From the NCBI GenBank assembly GCA_013398055.1, contig VZRS01001709.1, forward strand, positions 62,001-126,000: DNA of 64,000 nt, given 5' to 3'. A program made the translations under genes and the position numbers. This document shows, piece after piece, positions 1 through 11,100 of the stretch. Under the pieces are notes generated by a model that was not told where the DNA came from, searched no databases, and saw only the letters and a program-made list of their open reading frames with translations. The stretch is from Ifrita kowaldi (taxonomy: Eukaryota; Chordata; Aves; Passeriformes; Cinclosomatidae). The stretch's first letter is position 1; every line of letters begins with the position of its first letter.

Positions 1-1300
1 TGAGTAATTCAGAAACTCCTAATCTCAGCCTGCATTTCAAAAGAATTCTCTCTAATTTAGGCATGTAACATTAATTTTCAAGAGTTTACATTGCCCAGAA
101 ACTCTGGTTTCAGACACACAGCAGGGACTTTACAAAACCTGGCTACTTATTAAAATGCCAGAATAGAAGCAGAGGTCTTCTGAACATCTGGCCAGACTGT
201 GGGTATGTGACTCAAGATGACTGTATGAGAAAATACAGGGTAGGTAAGAGAGCAATAGAAGATTAAGAGGAAAAATTCAGACACTCATTCAATATTAGAC
301 ATGAAGTCCATCTTCAAACACTCATTGCTTACTACAAGTTCATTTAAAATTGGAAAATGTCCAAAACTGTTATGGCAAAGACGGAGATAAAACAGAATTT
401 TTACACAGAACAGAGAAGGTATCCAAAGCATCCGTCTCCTCAAGGATAAGAGACAACAACATAACGATTAAGGAATAAAAACTTATGGAAAGGGATCCTT
501 AGAGTTCAGAGACAATTTTAAGAAGGAATTCAAAAACAGTATGAAACATCTCTTAAGCAATGACAAACCAGTCACTAGATTAGAACACTTCAATCAGTTC
601 AGGAAAGGAAAGATTCTCACTTTTGTGAGACTTGTTGGACATTGAATGGACACGTGAACATATGTTTATGTAAAGGAAATGTTTACACAGGTTGGGCTTG
701 TTCTCACACGAAAGGACAGGTGTGAAAGCTACACATAGAAATGTACATTTTCTGGGCCAAAGCACTGTGTGACAAAGCTGACTGCAGACCTCATTACCCA
801 TTTCAGTCAACAGCATCATAGCCTGAGCCAGCTTTCATTTTATTATACATTGCCTTGAGAGAGTTTAATTTTAGGAGAAATTTTCTGGCTGCTTTTGATC
901 AGCAGTCTCCCTTCAGCCACTGCTTCCACAAGCTCCTGGGAAATGACCAAAAACATTCATCTGATTGCTCTTTTGTGGGATATGCTTATGTATCACAGCA
1001 ATGTGAAAGGGATACCACTTCAGTGATAGAATGTATGTTTTATCACAGGGCAAGGAATTATTACCCTACAGCTCTGAGATTTTAACTTACAAAATTCTAT
1101 GTGAGTACCTCAGGGGTAGGTCAAGAAGCGTAAGGCACCCCTAACCTACTACCGTCAGAAAATAGTGTGAATAATCTTACAATTGATAGAAACAGAAATA
1201 AACTAAAGAGAAAAGAAAGACTATCAAAGGAGAAGAGGAAGGTCTCCCATATAAGGGCTCCTGTGAGCTAACAAGAATGACATTTCCATGCTTTTCATCC
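1..1300. other. unique AT-rich DNA, no gene seen
   Basis: I see no recognised gene, repeat or RNA here. Open frames of up to about 79 codons occur on both strands but have no family resemblance and fit chance. The stretch is ordinary high-complexity AT-rich DNA. Confidence 0.5.
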
Positions 1301-1350
1301 AAAAAAAAAAAAAAAAGAAAGAAATAAAAGGAAGGGAAAAAAAAGAAATG
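1301..1350. repeat. A-rich / purine simple sequence
   Basis: A run of 16 A at 1301-1316 is followed by purine-rich DNA (GAAAGAAATAAAAGGAAGGG and another A run). It is a low-complexity tract. It could be the decayed tail of a retroposed element, but no body is recognisable beside it. Confidence 0.8.
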
Positions 1351-1370
1351 GTTCCACATAATGCAACAGC

Positions 1371-1447
1371 TCCTCAGTTAATGTAAACTGGCGCCAGTTC
1401 ATTGAAGTCAATGGAGCTACAGTGATACGTACCAGCTGAGGATGGGG
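1371..1447. repeat. fold-back relic A (ancient interspersed repeat)
   Basis: The ends TCCTCAGTT (1371-1379) and AGCTGAGGA (1434-1442) are an 8 of 9 inverted match, and the centre holds the self-complementary core CATTGAAGTCAATGG. The layout and core recall ancient dispersed repeats of amniote genomes. Related cores occur near 7.7, 18.5, 51.3 and 63.8 kb. I cannot name the family. The inverted ends and core are seen directly; common descent with the other copies is inference. Confidence 0.5.
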
Positions 1448-3440
1448 TGCTGAATTTGTAGGCATTTGGCTTAATGCCAGCCTCTGTCTGCATACAGACT
1501 AGTATTGTGTATGTAAACACTGTCTGACCCTCTAAAAATCATAATTTTTTAAAAATGCTTGCCAGTGCTGGTGAATTTGTCATGTAAAACAAATCGCAGG
1601 CTCCATGTGTTCGGTGCCTCCATCCGAGCAGCAGATCCCAGCAGCCCCGCATGGGCTCTGGTTTTGCTCACCAAATTCCACCAAGCTAAAGGATGGCTCT
1701 CTCAAAACACAAATCAGAACAGAGCCCAAAAGAACAGCTGCTTCCTCTGTCCTGAATAATAAAATTCTAACATTTCACGCTAAGACTGTTGTGAGAGGGT
1801 TAAATGGTGTGTCAGGGAGCAAAGGTAGTGGTTAAGCTGCACCCCACTAAGAACCACCAGGACTTCCAGATTCCTCTCTCCACTTCCAATCATTATTACA
1901 TCCTCACACCATGGACTAATACTTCATTGTTGTCCTAGCCCAGAGTCCCTCATTCCCCACAGTGAAAAAGAAAAAACAGTGGCCCTATCTTGCCAGCTTC
2001 TTACACCAGTTTTGGGAAGAGACAGGACCCAAATCTATTTAATCCCTTAAAGAGACTGGCGCTCTGGGTTTCCACATTTTCCTCTGATGTGTTCCATTAC
2101 ATACCTTACCCACCTGTATCTGCAGTTCAGGATAGATTTTTGTTCCTCACCAGTGTACTACTAATTCTTAAACAAATGTGTTCAAATAGAGCACTTTGTG
2201 GGTATTCCAAACATGTCAGTCTAAGGGGCTGACTAACTCTAGAGCATCCACGCTACTGTTTCCAAAGGGAACACCACAATAAAACAGAATTTTTTAGTTG
2301 CCAATTATTCAATTTATTTGCATGAACACATAAAGCAAAGGAAGAAAAAGCACACATGCTTTTTCTAGGAAGTTCATGATAGGTGCTCATTTGAGACAGG
2401 TAGAAATGTCTGAAAACAAAGGTGCTTGGCAGCAGTAACATCAGAGACAGAATCCCAGTTGGACTTGGCTTTCAATTCATTTTATCAACATTCTGAGATT
2501 TCCATAAGGGTATACAAACCTGAACAAGATCAATAAATCTGTTTCTATATTGACTGTCCAGTTCTACTCATTCAAATGAAGTCATTAGGATTTATACCCA
2601 AAACTGAGCCTTAAGTCAGATGTGTGTTAGTTGTCCCAAGATTTGCTTTTTAAGTCATAGTACTTGGAGGGAAGAAGGAGTTTTTAATCCTTATCTGTGT
2701 GCCAGATTTAATAAACACATCTGCAAAAGACTGCTAACACAACCACTTAAAATATTTGGGTAGAATCTATGCCCACTTAAATATACTCTGTCATTTATCC
2801 AATAAAATGTAATTATAAAAACAACAAATTCACCTGATTTATGAAATATTTACATCTCATTTTAGGACCAAAACCAAATATAATTAATAAGTATAAAAAC
2901 AATGGCTAGAAAACCACCACTGTTTTGTCATACTTTCATTTGTTGACAGTGGTTTTGGTTAATAGAAACATGTGGCCTGTGAAGAGGAGGGGGATTGTTT
3001 TCAGGTCTGATATTTTTATTTGTTTTTATGTTTCGGGTTTTTTTGAGATCACAGATAGTGATGGGAGAAAAAGTTAACAATAACCAACAAGAGATTTCAC
3101 CAAGAATTCAAACCAACCAAAACTGAAACCTGTTTTGATTGGAAATGAGGAAAAGGAAGTGGGTGCTCAGATCCAGATCTAAATTAGGTTTAGCCAGTGG
3201 TTTGGGTTTTGGTTTCATAACCAAATCAGGGCTGGGGTTCTCGTACAGACCTGATGATGATGAAACCTTCTAAACTTGAATCATGTAGTGTGAAATCTTG
3301 TAACCTGTTGTCTTGAGACTTTGGTTCCCAAGACTGGAAATCTTATTATAGTTAGGGCTGGTTGACTGACATCACTGTTTTCTATGTGTCTTTTGGAATG
3401 GATTCCTGACATTTCTCTCCCTCAGTCACTGTCTTCCATG
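1448..3440. other. unique AT-rich DNA, no gene seen
   Basis: No gene, RNA or repeat is recognised. The block around 2700-2900 is particularly AT-rich. Short open frames (up to about 80 codons) show no family features. Confidence 0.5.
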
Positions 3441-3508
3441 ATTAGAATCCCCAAGGCTGGAAGAGACCTTTAAGATCAAGTCCCACCATTAACCCAGCAC
3501 CACCAGTG
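3441..3508 (-). mobile_element. CR1 LINE fragment (3' end scrap)
   Basis: On the plus strand the text contains AAGGCTGGAAGAGACCTTTA followed by an AAGTCCCACCATTAACCCAG-like stretch. These are the words seen at the antisense start of avian CR1 copies, so the element lies on the minus strand. Only about 70 bp of the CR1 3' region can be followed before similarity fades. CR1 copies are typically 5'-truncated. A long minus-strand open frame (3476-3937) runs into this scrap and is probably chance. Confidence 0.65.
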
Positions 3509-4922
3509 TAACGTGATGCACAGGAAGAACTTCGTACAAAAACCTGACATTTGCAACTGATATTCAAAATGTTTTGATTGAACTTTAACCATTTTGGCCC
3601 ACATGCAAAAGAATGACCTTTGGCTTGACATATAGCAGAATTCAAGATCCCAAGGAACACAAGGAAGGCGAGTAGCAGAGCACAGACCCTGAACTTCAGG
3701 AAAGCAGATGATGTCTGTTATAGGGCACTGGTGGGTGGCATCCTGTGGGCTCTGAAAGACTGAGGTTGCCTTTAGGGTCACGTTCTCAGCACAAGAAAGC
3801 TCCACCCCTGTGCTCAGGGACGCAAGGCTGAATATCAGCAGAGCAGCTTGGCTAAACTGGGAAATCCTGACAGAGTTCCAGTGCAAATAGCTGTAAACGG
3901 ATGATAGAAGCAAGGACAGGCTACAAAGGACAAACACTGAAACACTGCTCAGGCACAGAAGAATGCTTTTAGCAAAGTCAAAGGGTCCAAACTGGCATGT
4001 TAAAAACTACAAGAACTTCTAGAATCACCTCAATAGCAGAAGGAAAAAAAGCAAGCGGCTCCGCTGTCAAAAGGGATGGGGGAACTTTACAATGGTACAC
4101 CCAGGTAAGGCTGAGGTGCACAAGGTTTTCTGTGCCTCAGGTTTCACCAGCGAAGTCTATCCAACCTTTTCACTCACAGACAAGGCTCAAGGACAGAAGA
4201 AGTTTTAAGCAGTCAAAGCAAAGTCAGGGACCTCTTAAGAAATCCTGACCCTTATAAATCCATGCTACCAGAAGGGATGGAGGCAAGAGTGCAGAGACCA
4301 CTGGTGGTACGGCAAGAACACTCTCATACCATTGATGGAAAGTTATGGAGACAAAGGGAGGTCCCCAGTGACTGAAGAAAGGCAAATGTTTGACCTGTTT
4401 TCAGAAAGAGTAACTAATGGAGATGACCTCAAATCCTTGATGCAGTAGGCCCTTCACTGGAACACATTAGAGGACTCCCCAGAGCAGCTCTGCTTCCCAG
4501 TTCCTTACTGTCCATGCTACAGAGCTCTCTTGACTGCACTGATCCGTAACAGTGGCAACATCAACTTAAAAAGGGGACAAAACGTGCCACCAAGAGCAGG
4601 AGTGTGAGTGAAGACAGTCTGTTCCCAGATCAGATGATCCAAGTCTGTACTGCTTCCACTGGCTGTTAATTCTGTGTTCACAGGCCACAGCATCCGTGTA
4701 GTCCCACAATCTACAGTACAGAATTATTTCTATAAATGGAAGCAGTTATGCTGGTAATTGTTGTCTTTGGGTCAAACTAAGATGTGAAAAGATGTGCTTA
4801 AAGCAAAATTCACCACTTTACTAAAAAATAAACACTGCCTTTGCAATAGATCCAGCTCTTTTTTCTCCCCTGTATTTGTATATATACATACATAAATACA
4901 GTTATGCATACATGTATTTCTC
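3509..4922. other. unique DNA, no gene seen
   Basis: The minus strand has the longest ATG-initiated open frame of the window here (153 codons, 3476-3937). It shares its end with a CR1 scrap, has no recognisable domain and has a length expected by chance, so I do not call it a gene. Nothing else is recognised. Confidence 0.5.
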
Positions 4923-4944
4923 ATATATATATATATATATATAT
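4923..4944. repeat. (AT)11 microsatellite
   Basis: Eleven uninterrupted AT units, flanked by decayed TATACATACATA and ACACAC stretches, so the perfect core sits in an older, longer dinucleotide-rich region. Likely length-polymorphic. Confidence 0.95.
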
Positions 4945-6114
4945 GTACACACACTCCCCTCTCCATATAAGGTCTTGGTAAATACGAACTGGATTTGACT
5001 CGGAAGAGAAAGAGACAGTTTAATTTTAATAGGCCAAGCACACATATCACACAAAATGAAAGACAAAAAAATCCCAAACTAATACCATGTAAGGTATGTA
5101 TCAACCAGTTCTGAAAAAGGTTCCCACTGGAATTATTCCAGACTAAAACAATGAGTCATCCCCTTAGGAATCCTGTCCTCACATGAAATATATAAATCAT
5201 TGTCCATTTTGGAAGGATTACGCCAATAGCACATATCATTAAAATGTTATTTCTTTTAATAGTGCTAAGACAAAATCCAGCATTTTGCTCCATAGATCCT
5301 GATTTGCAATGTTACCAGGAGTCTCACCACGGTCCCCCAGGGACAGAGTCACAAGGACATTCAGTTCTTGCACAGTCAATGTATGTTCCCATATGCCTCA
5401 GCAAATCTGGGCAAATGCAAACAGGATCCCAGCTTTCAGAGGTTCCCTCCCTTTTTTCCTTTTTTTTTTTTTTTAATTCCATGAGACAGAAAAGCTCTCT
5501 GAGGTGGTTGTGGTAGAACAGAGAACAGAACATCCCAATGCCATGCCCAAAAATCTCAATCTTTGACTTACAACATGAGCAGCTTCATGACTTCTCAAAT
5601 TAAGATACTGTGTCTGTTTTATAGTCCTGGTATAGAAATTACTGAACTTCTGCAATTTGCTGGGGAGGACAAAAAGGTGATGTGCTAGCTAAGGGAAAAA
5701 TAAGGCTGAAAATATTAATGGAAAGCGTAAGATTAGTGGCATAAAAGCTGGGGTAAATAGAACAAGTTCCTGATATGACATTCCAACAGAGCAGGCTTTA
5801 CTTTCTATCAGGTGTTTCTTATTAGAAATGTAGAATGACAAACACAATTTTCAGTGCATGATTTTGAAGAAAGGCCTCTCATGCGACACTGAAATGTCAC
5901 ACAGATAAATCAATTACTACTCCTACAACTACTACTCCTACTACTCCTATTTTGTTCTTCACAACCCCCTCTAAGTATCACTGAAGTACGTATTGTATAA
6001 ATGTATCCCCCCACTAAAGCTGTTCCGTAACTCCAGCTGGAATGAATGACTGTTCCCTAACTTCCACGGCAAGAGAAATGAAACAGAGATTCTCCACCTT
6101 CAAAAGGAAACTCA
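4945..6114. other. unique DNA with T tract and trinucleotide tract
   Basis: Contains a run of 15 T at 5460-5474 and an imperfect ACT/CCT trinucleotide tract at 5914-5950. If the block at 6115-6253 is a real last exon on the minus strand, this stretch would hold its 3' UTR. No clear AATAAA is seen on that strand nearby, only ATTAAA variants (for example at about 5256-5261). Confidence 0.45.
5914..5950. repeat. imperfect (ACT)n trinucleotide tract
   Basis: About a dozen ACT/CCT/ACA triplets form a degenerate trinucleotide microsatellite. There is no sign that it is translated. Confidence 0.85.
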
Positions 6115-6253
6115 CTAATCTGCATAGTTAATGAAGACATCTTTAGTATTTCTTTTCTTCGGGGCTTTCTTCTCTGGAAGCATTTCCTTCACAATCTCAG
6201 CCAGGAGTTCCCAGTGCAGCCTCACAAAGCTATTCACCATTTTATTTTGCACC
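6115..6253 (-). CDS. candidate terminal coding exon, unidentified
   Basis: I do not recognise the protein. On the minus strand a plausible splice acceptor (pyrimidine-leaning CACTGTCTCTACAG ending at 6254) is followed by 45 codons and a TAG stop. The encoded segment starts VQNKMVNSFVRLHWELLAEI, continues through a K/R-rich stretch and ends NTKDVFINYAD. The first half could form an amphipathic helix (SFVRLHWELLAEIVKEML); the second half is basic and probably disordered. Third-position use (GTG, CTG, GAG, AAG) looks coding. The open frame also runs through the acceptor towards 6351, which could be the true coding extent or chance. No partner exon with matching phase was identified upstream (higher coordinates), and no strong poly(A) signal follows. 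It could still be chance. Confidence 0.25.
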
Positions 6254-6939
6254 CTGTAGAGACAGTGGCCATTAGTCACAGTCAGAGCCACGGTTATACC
6301 ACTCCTCAGGCATCTGGGGCATGAAAGAAGGAAACTGGTGAACACTAACACTGCTTAGTCACTACTGCTTCATTCTGGCCCACTCTGGACCGGTTACCTC
6401 ACTGGAATTGTATGGTTTAGGTGCTGAGGTCGGCATTTGAAAGGGGTTCTAACACAGTTCCCATGAAGCTGAAGAAACACAATCTTTCTCTTTGGTCAAG
6501 TCAGTAACATTAAGCACACGTGGTACAAAGTCTCAGTGTCACAGAGGAGTTTGTTCTTTTTTATGAATTAATACACATGAACAACTGAAATAATCATGAA
6601 ACAGGTTATGTGCGATTTATTTCTTTTTTTTAAGTTACCTAAACAAACACTATAAACATGGTATGCTGGAACAGATAAGTAACTTTTTTTTCCAGGCCTA
6701 TCAATTTTGTTTTAGTGTCCCAAACCAAGTTATAATTCTACGGTATGTTCAGGAAGATAAAATGAATCGTGGGACCCTGAAGAGGAAAAAGCTTAGTAAT
6801 GAGCTTTGCAGTCAAACTAACCAGTCCTCATCAGCCCAAAAATAGTTCCATCTTTACAATCTATTTTTTTGTGATTTATTTTAATTTATACGGACAGCTA
6901 CTACTGCTTCCCTTGGGAGAACATACCATAACAGCTTTC
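6254..6939. other. AT-rich DNA, no gene seen
   Basis: If the exon candidate to the left is real, this is intron on the minus strand. No repeat is recognised apart from short T runs. Confidence 0.45.
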
Positions 6940-7012
6940 ACCACCAGGAACGTTTTCCTGACATCCAGTCTAAATATGCCTTTTTCTCAGTTTTACCCCA
7001 TTAGTTCTAATT
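6940..7012 (-). mobile_element. old CR1/L3-like LINE relic
   Basis: The plus strand reads ACGTTTTCCTGACATCCAGT, then ATGCC, a T-rich stretch and CCCCATTAGTTCTAATT. This matches in order the antisense of the CR1 region that usually says that lesions failed in cleavage of the 3' part of ORF2 (the TTTTTCCTAATATCCAACCTAAA and GCCCATTACT words). Divergence is high, so this is an old copy. Its exact ends are uncertain. Confidence 0.45.
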
Positions 7013-7742
7013 AAAACTCCTCTGTATCAGGTGAAATCTGTTCAGTCTGGAGGGTTTGCATTCAGTTATTACTCGTGGGCAGCTCGCTGTGCATCACTTC
7101 ACACTTGCATTAGAGCTGACAACCGTCTAAACACAGCAAAGCCCAAAGAGCAGGGAAAGACCAGGATTGCTCCAGCTTTCATCAAGGAACCACATTTTAG
7201 ACTTCTGTTAAAGACTTGAATGCAAGCTCTACTGGTAGCACAGTATTTTGTAAAGCAAGTAATTTGAATTTCCAGTGCTGGGGACAATGAATATTTGTCT
7301 TCTTGCGTAATGTTCATATAAATTCCTTGATCAAGTATTTATAGTAAACCTAATAATGGTTTTGAAAAAGTATCTAGACCCATAATATGCAGGAAAAGAT
7401 AAACACAGAACACACTGATTTTTATCTAAACCATGAGCTATCCTTTCATATCCACGCCTTTGAGGGCAGCTATGATAAGACCAGTAATTTTTGAACTATT
7501 TCAACATTTTTAGGCACTGAATTATAACTGACAAAGTTTGAAAGATAACGACCTGAGCTATTGTTCTGCTCTTGTGAGAGGAAATGCACTAAGAGTAAAG
7601 CTGTGAGTTTAAAACATAGTTTTATATACTCTGAAGAAAATAAGTACTAAGATATATTTTGGTGCTGGACGAAAAAAAAGAAAATCAAATACTGGATGAG
7701 CAGTTTGACTGAGTCATCACAGCAGTTCCCTTGCTAAGGACA
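7013..7742. other. unique DNA, no gene seen
   Basis: No gene or repeat is recognised. Frames of about 60-70 codons on both strands overlap each other and look like chance. Confidence 0.5.
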
Positions 7743-7808
7743 TGATCCATGACCACTGAAATCAAGGAAAAGATTCCCACTAATGCCTACAGGCTCTGGA
7801 TAAAGCCT
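7743..7808. repeat. fold-back relic B
   Basis: Reads GATCCATGACCACTGAAATC, then AGATTCCCACTAATG and GGCTCTGGATAAAGCC. It follows the same order of words as the relics at 18.45, 51.3 and 63.8 kb: a GATCCAAAG-like left arm, the CACTGAAATCAA core, the AGATTCCCACT hinge, and a CTTTGGATCAGGCC-like right arm. The right arm is an approximate reverse complement of the left. High divergence shows age. Confidence 0.5.
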
Positions 7809-8273
7809 TTAAAAATCTCTGTGTCTCTGGGTTCACATCCCTAAAGCGGAGGTAACATTTTACCACCCAGGTGTTGCAAGGACAATTCCATTAAATCTGC
7901 ATTCAGTTAACGAAGTGATGGGAACCACATAGCATCTACACATAGAAATTCCTCAAAACATGAAATGGAGAGATCCCCATAGCTGAAAGCTAGAAGGGAT
8001 TTATCATTACACACTTCCATTAATATGCAAAGCTGGACACAGTTTGTCATAAGGCTGGGAATACGTGACTCGTGTGGATACCAAGGGCTCCTATTTATGT
8101 TCCACTTTGCATCAAATCATAGTTTGTGCAAACAATATTCAACTTTCCTTCTCTTCTTTTTTAAATTATTTTATTTTTGAGCCCTGCCTTCCTCCTCCCA
8201 TTCCCCCAGCAAGAAGCTGGCAAGGGCTGTGGAGCATCTGGGTTCGAAATGACAGCTGCTGGGTGAGACAGCA
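7809..8273. other. unique DNA, no gene seen
   Basis: Nothing recognised. A GGTTCGAAAT word near 8240 resembles part of a tRNA B box but no tRNA fold or A box is present. Confidence 0.5.
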
Positions 8274-8540
8274 TCAAGATCTTTGTTGGCTTTTACTTTG
8301 GTCTTCTGGGAATGAACCAAAAGGAGATTTCTTCACAATAATCACCCCGTCTTTTGCCCTTGAATAAACTTCAGAAGGGATCATGAGCCAAGTCCTCTTT
8401 GGGCAAATCAGAAGGAGTTTTCGTAGCCCATATACCAGAGCTGGTTGGAAAACAGGATCTCTGCCTCGTGGGAAATTCCAGCGTTCCAAAACATGTTTTG
8501 TGCTCTGACTTGGAACAAATAAAACTTTTTTCAGTATGAA
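8274..8540 (-). CDS. weak candidate coding segment, unidentified
   Basis: On the minus strand a frame that is open from 8657 down to 8274 ends with about 87 codons of coding-like text (for example LFVPSQSTKHVLERWNFPRG and later SEVYSRAKDGVIIVKKSPFG) and a TGA stop. It keeps several CpG dinucleotides, unlike its neighbourhood. No convincing acceptor was found at its upstream side, I know no family with this sequence, and a 127-codon frame is expected a few times by chance in a window this size. The function is unknown and coding status is doubtful. Confidence 0.12.
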   Translation of the reverse strand, partial: FILKKVLFVPSQSTKHVLERWNFPRGRDPVFQPALVYGLRKLLLICPKRTWLMIPSEVYSRAKDGVIIVKKSPFGSFPEDQSKSQQRS

Positions 8541-11035
8541 GGTTTCCTCAAAAAAGTTGTCTTTAAAACACTGAATTCTAAATATAATGTTACTTAGAGC
8601 ATGATCTAGACATAGAATACTAAATGCAGTACGAGTATTAAATTTTATCAATACCATTTAGTATTAAATATTACAAAAAAAAAGCCAAACAAAATGGGGA
8701 AAAAAAAGAAAAATAAGCAAAATTCCATGTCAAAATAAATAAAAATGTGCCTCTTAAACAAGCCCAGGCAGTGCACTGTGTGAATGCAAGTGCTGTTTGC
8801 AATAGTGAAGCCACCTTGGAACCCCTCTGTGGCACTTTTATGCGAATGCAGAAAACACCATCGGTGTAATCAAACCTTTTCTGGTTTGTTTTTTTTATTC
8901 TTACATGACATTTAATGAATACTTGGGCATGTATTCATCTAGGATTCCTTACAGGAAACCCCTATGGCTGTAATGAGCTATACTGTTTGAGCAGTGGCCG
9001 TCCAGCTCTAATGATGTAGCCCCAAACACTGGATAGAGCTGGCTTTTTCCTTTCAGTAAAAGCTATCTTATCAGGTTATTGATACTGCAGCTACAAGGCA
9101 GCAAATATCTTTTCATTTATTATTTGAATGGGAAGCACATCCCACGCCTGTGCTTAAGCCCCACACCTTACGGCTTCGTTGGGAGAAGGACACAGACAAT
9201 GAGCCCTCTATGAGCGAGGCCTGCGTAATGCTAACATGGTCAAACTCCTTGTGCAAGCACAGGAGTATCAAAGGCAGGCAAGGAGCAACTGGAACCTTGG
9301 AGACAGACTCTTTTTCACAGACATTTGACTAATGTGATGATGTATCTGCAGCACTATGTGCACTGGCGCAAGGAACTTGCCTCTACAAGCAGTAACCTTT
9401 TGCCTGTCAACAGGGTTTACCTGAAGGAAGCAGCCCCATGGGTTTGTACAGCAGGGCTCCCACCAGCCCCAATTACGTTACGAATACCTTGGGTATGAGG
9501 CTGTAATTCAAGAGAATAATGCTGGTGCGGGCGCATGAGAACGATTTCAGCTGCACAGACACCCTGATTGCCTCCAACGGGGTTATGGGGGGAAAAGAAA
9601 GGAGAAAACCAGACCAAGGTGTCCTCAATGTATGACAGCAGCACTACCAGCGTGTTCATGATATCCAACAGCCATGACAGCCCCAGAAAATCAGAGGAAA
9701 GCTGCAGCAAGCAGATAATTGGGGCATTCATCAAAAGGAATCTCTGTCTGAGAATGGCTGGGAGTAAACACCAAAGTGTGAAGTGCTGCTTTGGGCATGT
9801 GGACTCATGTTTGCAGGTTGGGATGTAAACAGACAACTCTGCAGGCCAGATCCCAGTCTCTCAGCAGTCACTGCGAGATTTATACTGAACTCAACCAAAT
9901 CTGCATCAAATCCTCAGTGGGTACAAACATTTCTCCTCCTGGCTGCACAAGCCCACTCCATTGGTTTTGCCGTTGGTCCCTGTGAGGAACAGAGGGCTGC
10001 ATCCATAAGTGCCCCTGAGGGATGGGCTGCCACTTGGCTGTTCTTCCTCCTCCCTCCATGGCTGACCCCTATCTCTGAATGCTGCAACCTGATCAGGGTC
10101 TTTTTCTCCCTTTTCCTATGACCCTGTTCATTATTTACGCCAACACACAAGCAGTCCTGATTTATCAGGATATTGTCCATCATTCCATTACACAATTACT
10201 TTTTAGATTCTCCATATCTCAAACTGCTTCTGCAAAGGAATTGCTTCAGAGCCAGGGATTATTTACTGGCAACCGTGAGTCTGTCAAACCCTCCAGATGT
10301 TTATTATTACTATTACTTTCCAGGGGTGTCAGCCAATAGCTCTGTTTGTGGCTCGCCCTTCACCAGGACATCAGATAACTGCAACTTATAGTCCTGGATT
10401 TAGCACTGGTCACCCTTTGATCCAGAATTCCCTTTGCTTTCTGTTGGGCTGTAAAATGGTTCAGCATTAGTCTGTGAAACTGGTCTCATCACTTTGCTGG
10501 TATTGAAATACTTTATTTATCAGCCAAAGGAATATTACAGACTGTTCAATTGACTGATTCTGATTTTGCCCTTGTAAATGGCTAACAATTCTGTGGCAGG
10601 GTGTATTATTGGCAGACAATGCAAGGACTGTTTTAAATGGCACGAACTTCATCCTTCATTCAATGCTCAAGATAACCCCTGTATTGGGAAAGGTGAACTT
10701 TCCAACAGGACAGAGGTAGACAGTGTTCTTTGGAAATTTCAGTCTGCTTCACCCAGCACATTTTCTCTGCCTCCTCAGTGAATAGTTTTCTGCTCTTCTT
10801 GGACCTCAGCTTTTTAACTGGAACTAGTTCCAGAAACATACCCTTCAAATAACTAGAATAAATCAGCTGGGGCCCCCTGGGCTTCCAGATAAAACTCCAG
10901 GCACACAAGTCCTATTAAAATCAAACTTGTCCCGAAATCCAAAGAACAGAACGGAGTCTGTTCTTCTTCCAAGCAACATCCCAAGGACAGAAAAAGCTGA
11001 AGGAGGGAGCACGGAATTGGGAAAAGCAACTCCTT
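8541..11035. other. unique DNA, no gene seen
   Basis: Holds overlapping open frames on both strands (up to 139 codons at 9417-9836 minus) without domain features. The block around 9400-10100 is somewhat less AT-rich, which lengthens chance frames. No repeat is recognised. Confidence 0.45.

Positions 11036-11098
<63 letters not shown>
11036..11098. repeat. (CAG)21 uninterrupted trinucleotide repeat
   Basis: Twenty-one perfect CAG units in a row. Open frames on both strands cross it and would each read it as about 22 alanines (GCA on plus, GCT on minus), which is a property of the repeat rather than proof of coding. A donor-like CAG|GTACTG lies 25 bp downstream at about 11124 on the plus strand. 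The surrounding 300 bp are richer in G+C than the average of the window. Confidence 0.97.

Positions 11099-11100
<2 letters not shown>

Noticed and set aside
3476..3937. 153-codon minus-strand open frame, the longest in the window
   Set aside because: Its end overlaps a CR1 scrap, it has no recognised domain, and a frame near this length is expected by chance in 64 kb at this composition.
8200..8260. GGTTCGAAAT word resembling a tRNA B box
   Set aside because: No A box at the right spacing and no cloverleaf can be drawn.
9417..10121. Overlapping frames of 139 (minus) and 112 (plus) codons
   Set aside because: No domain, no splice or promoter support, and frames overlap in several registers, as expected from composition.
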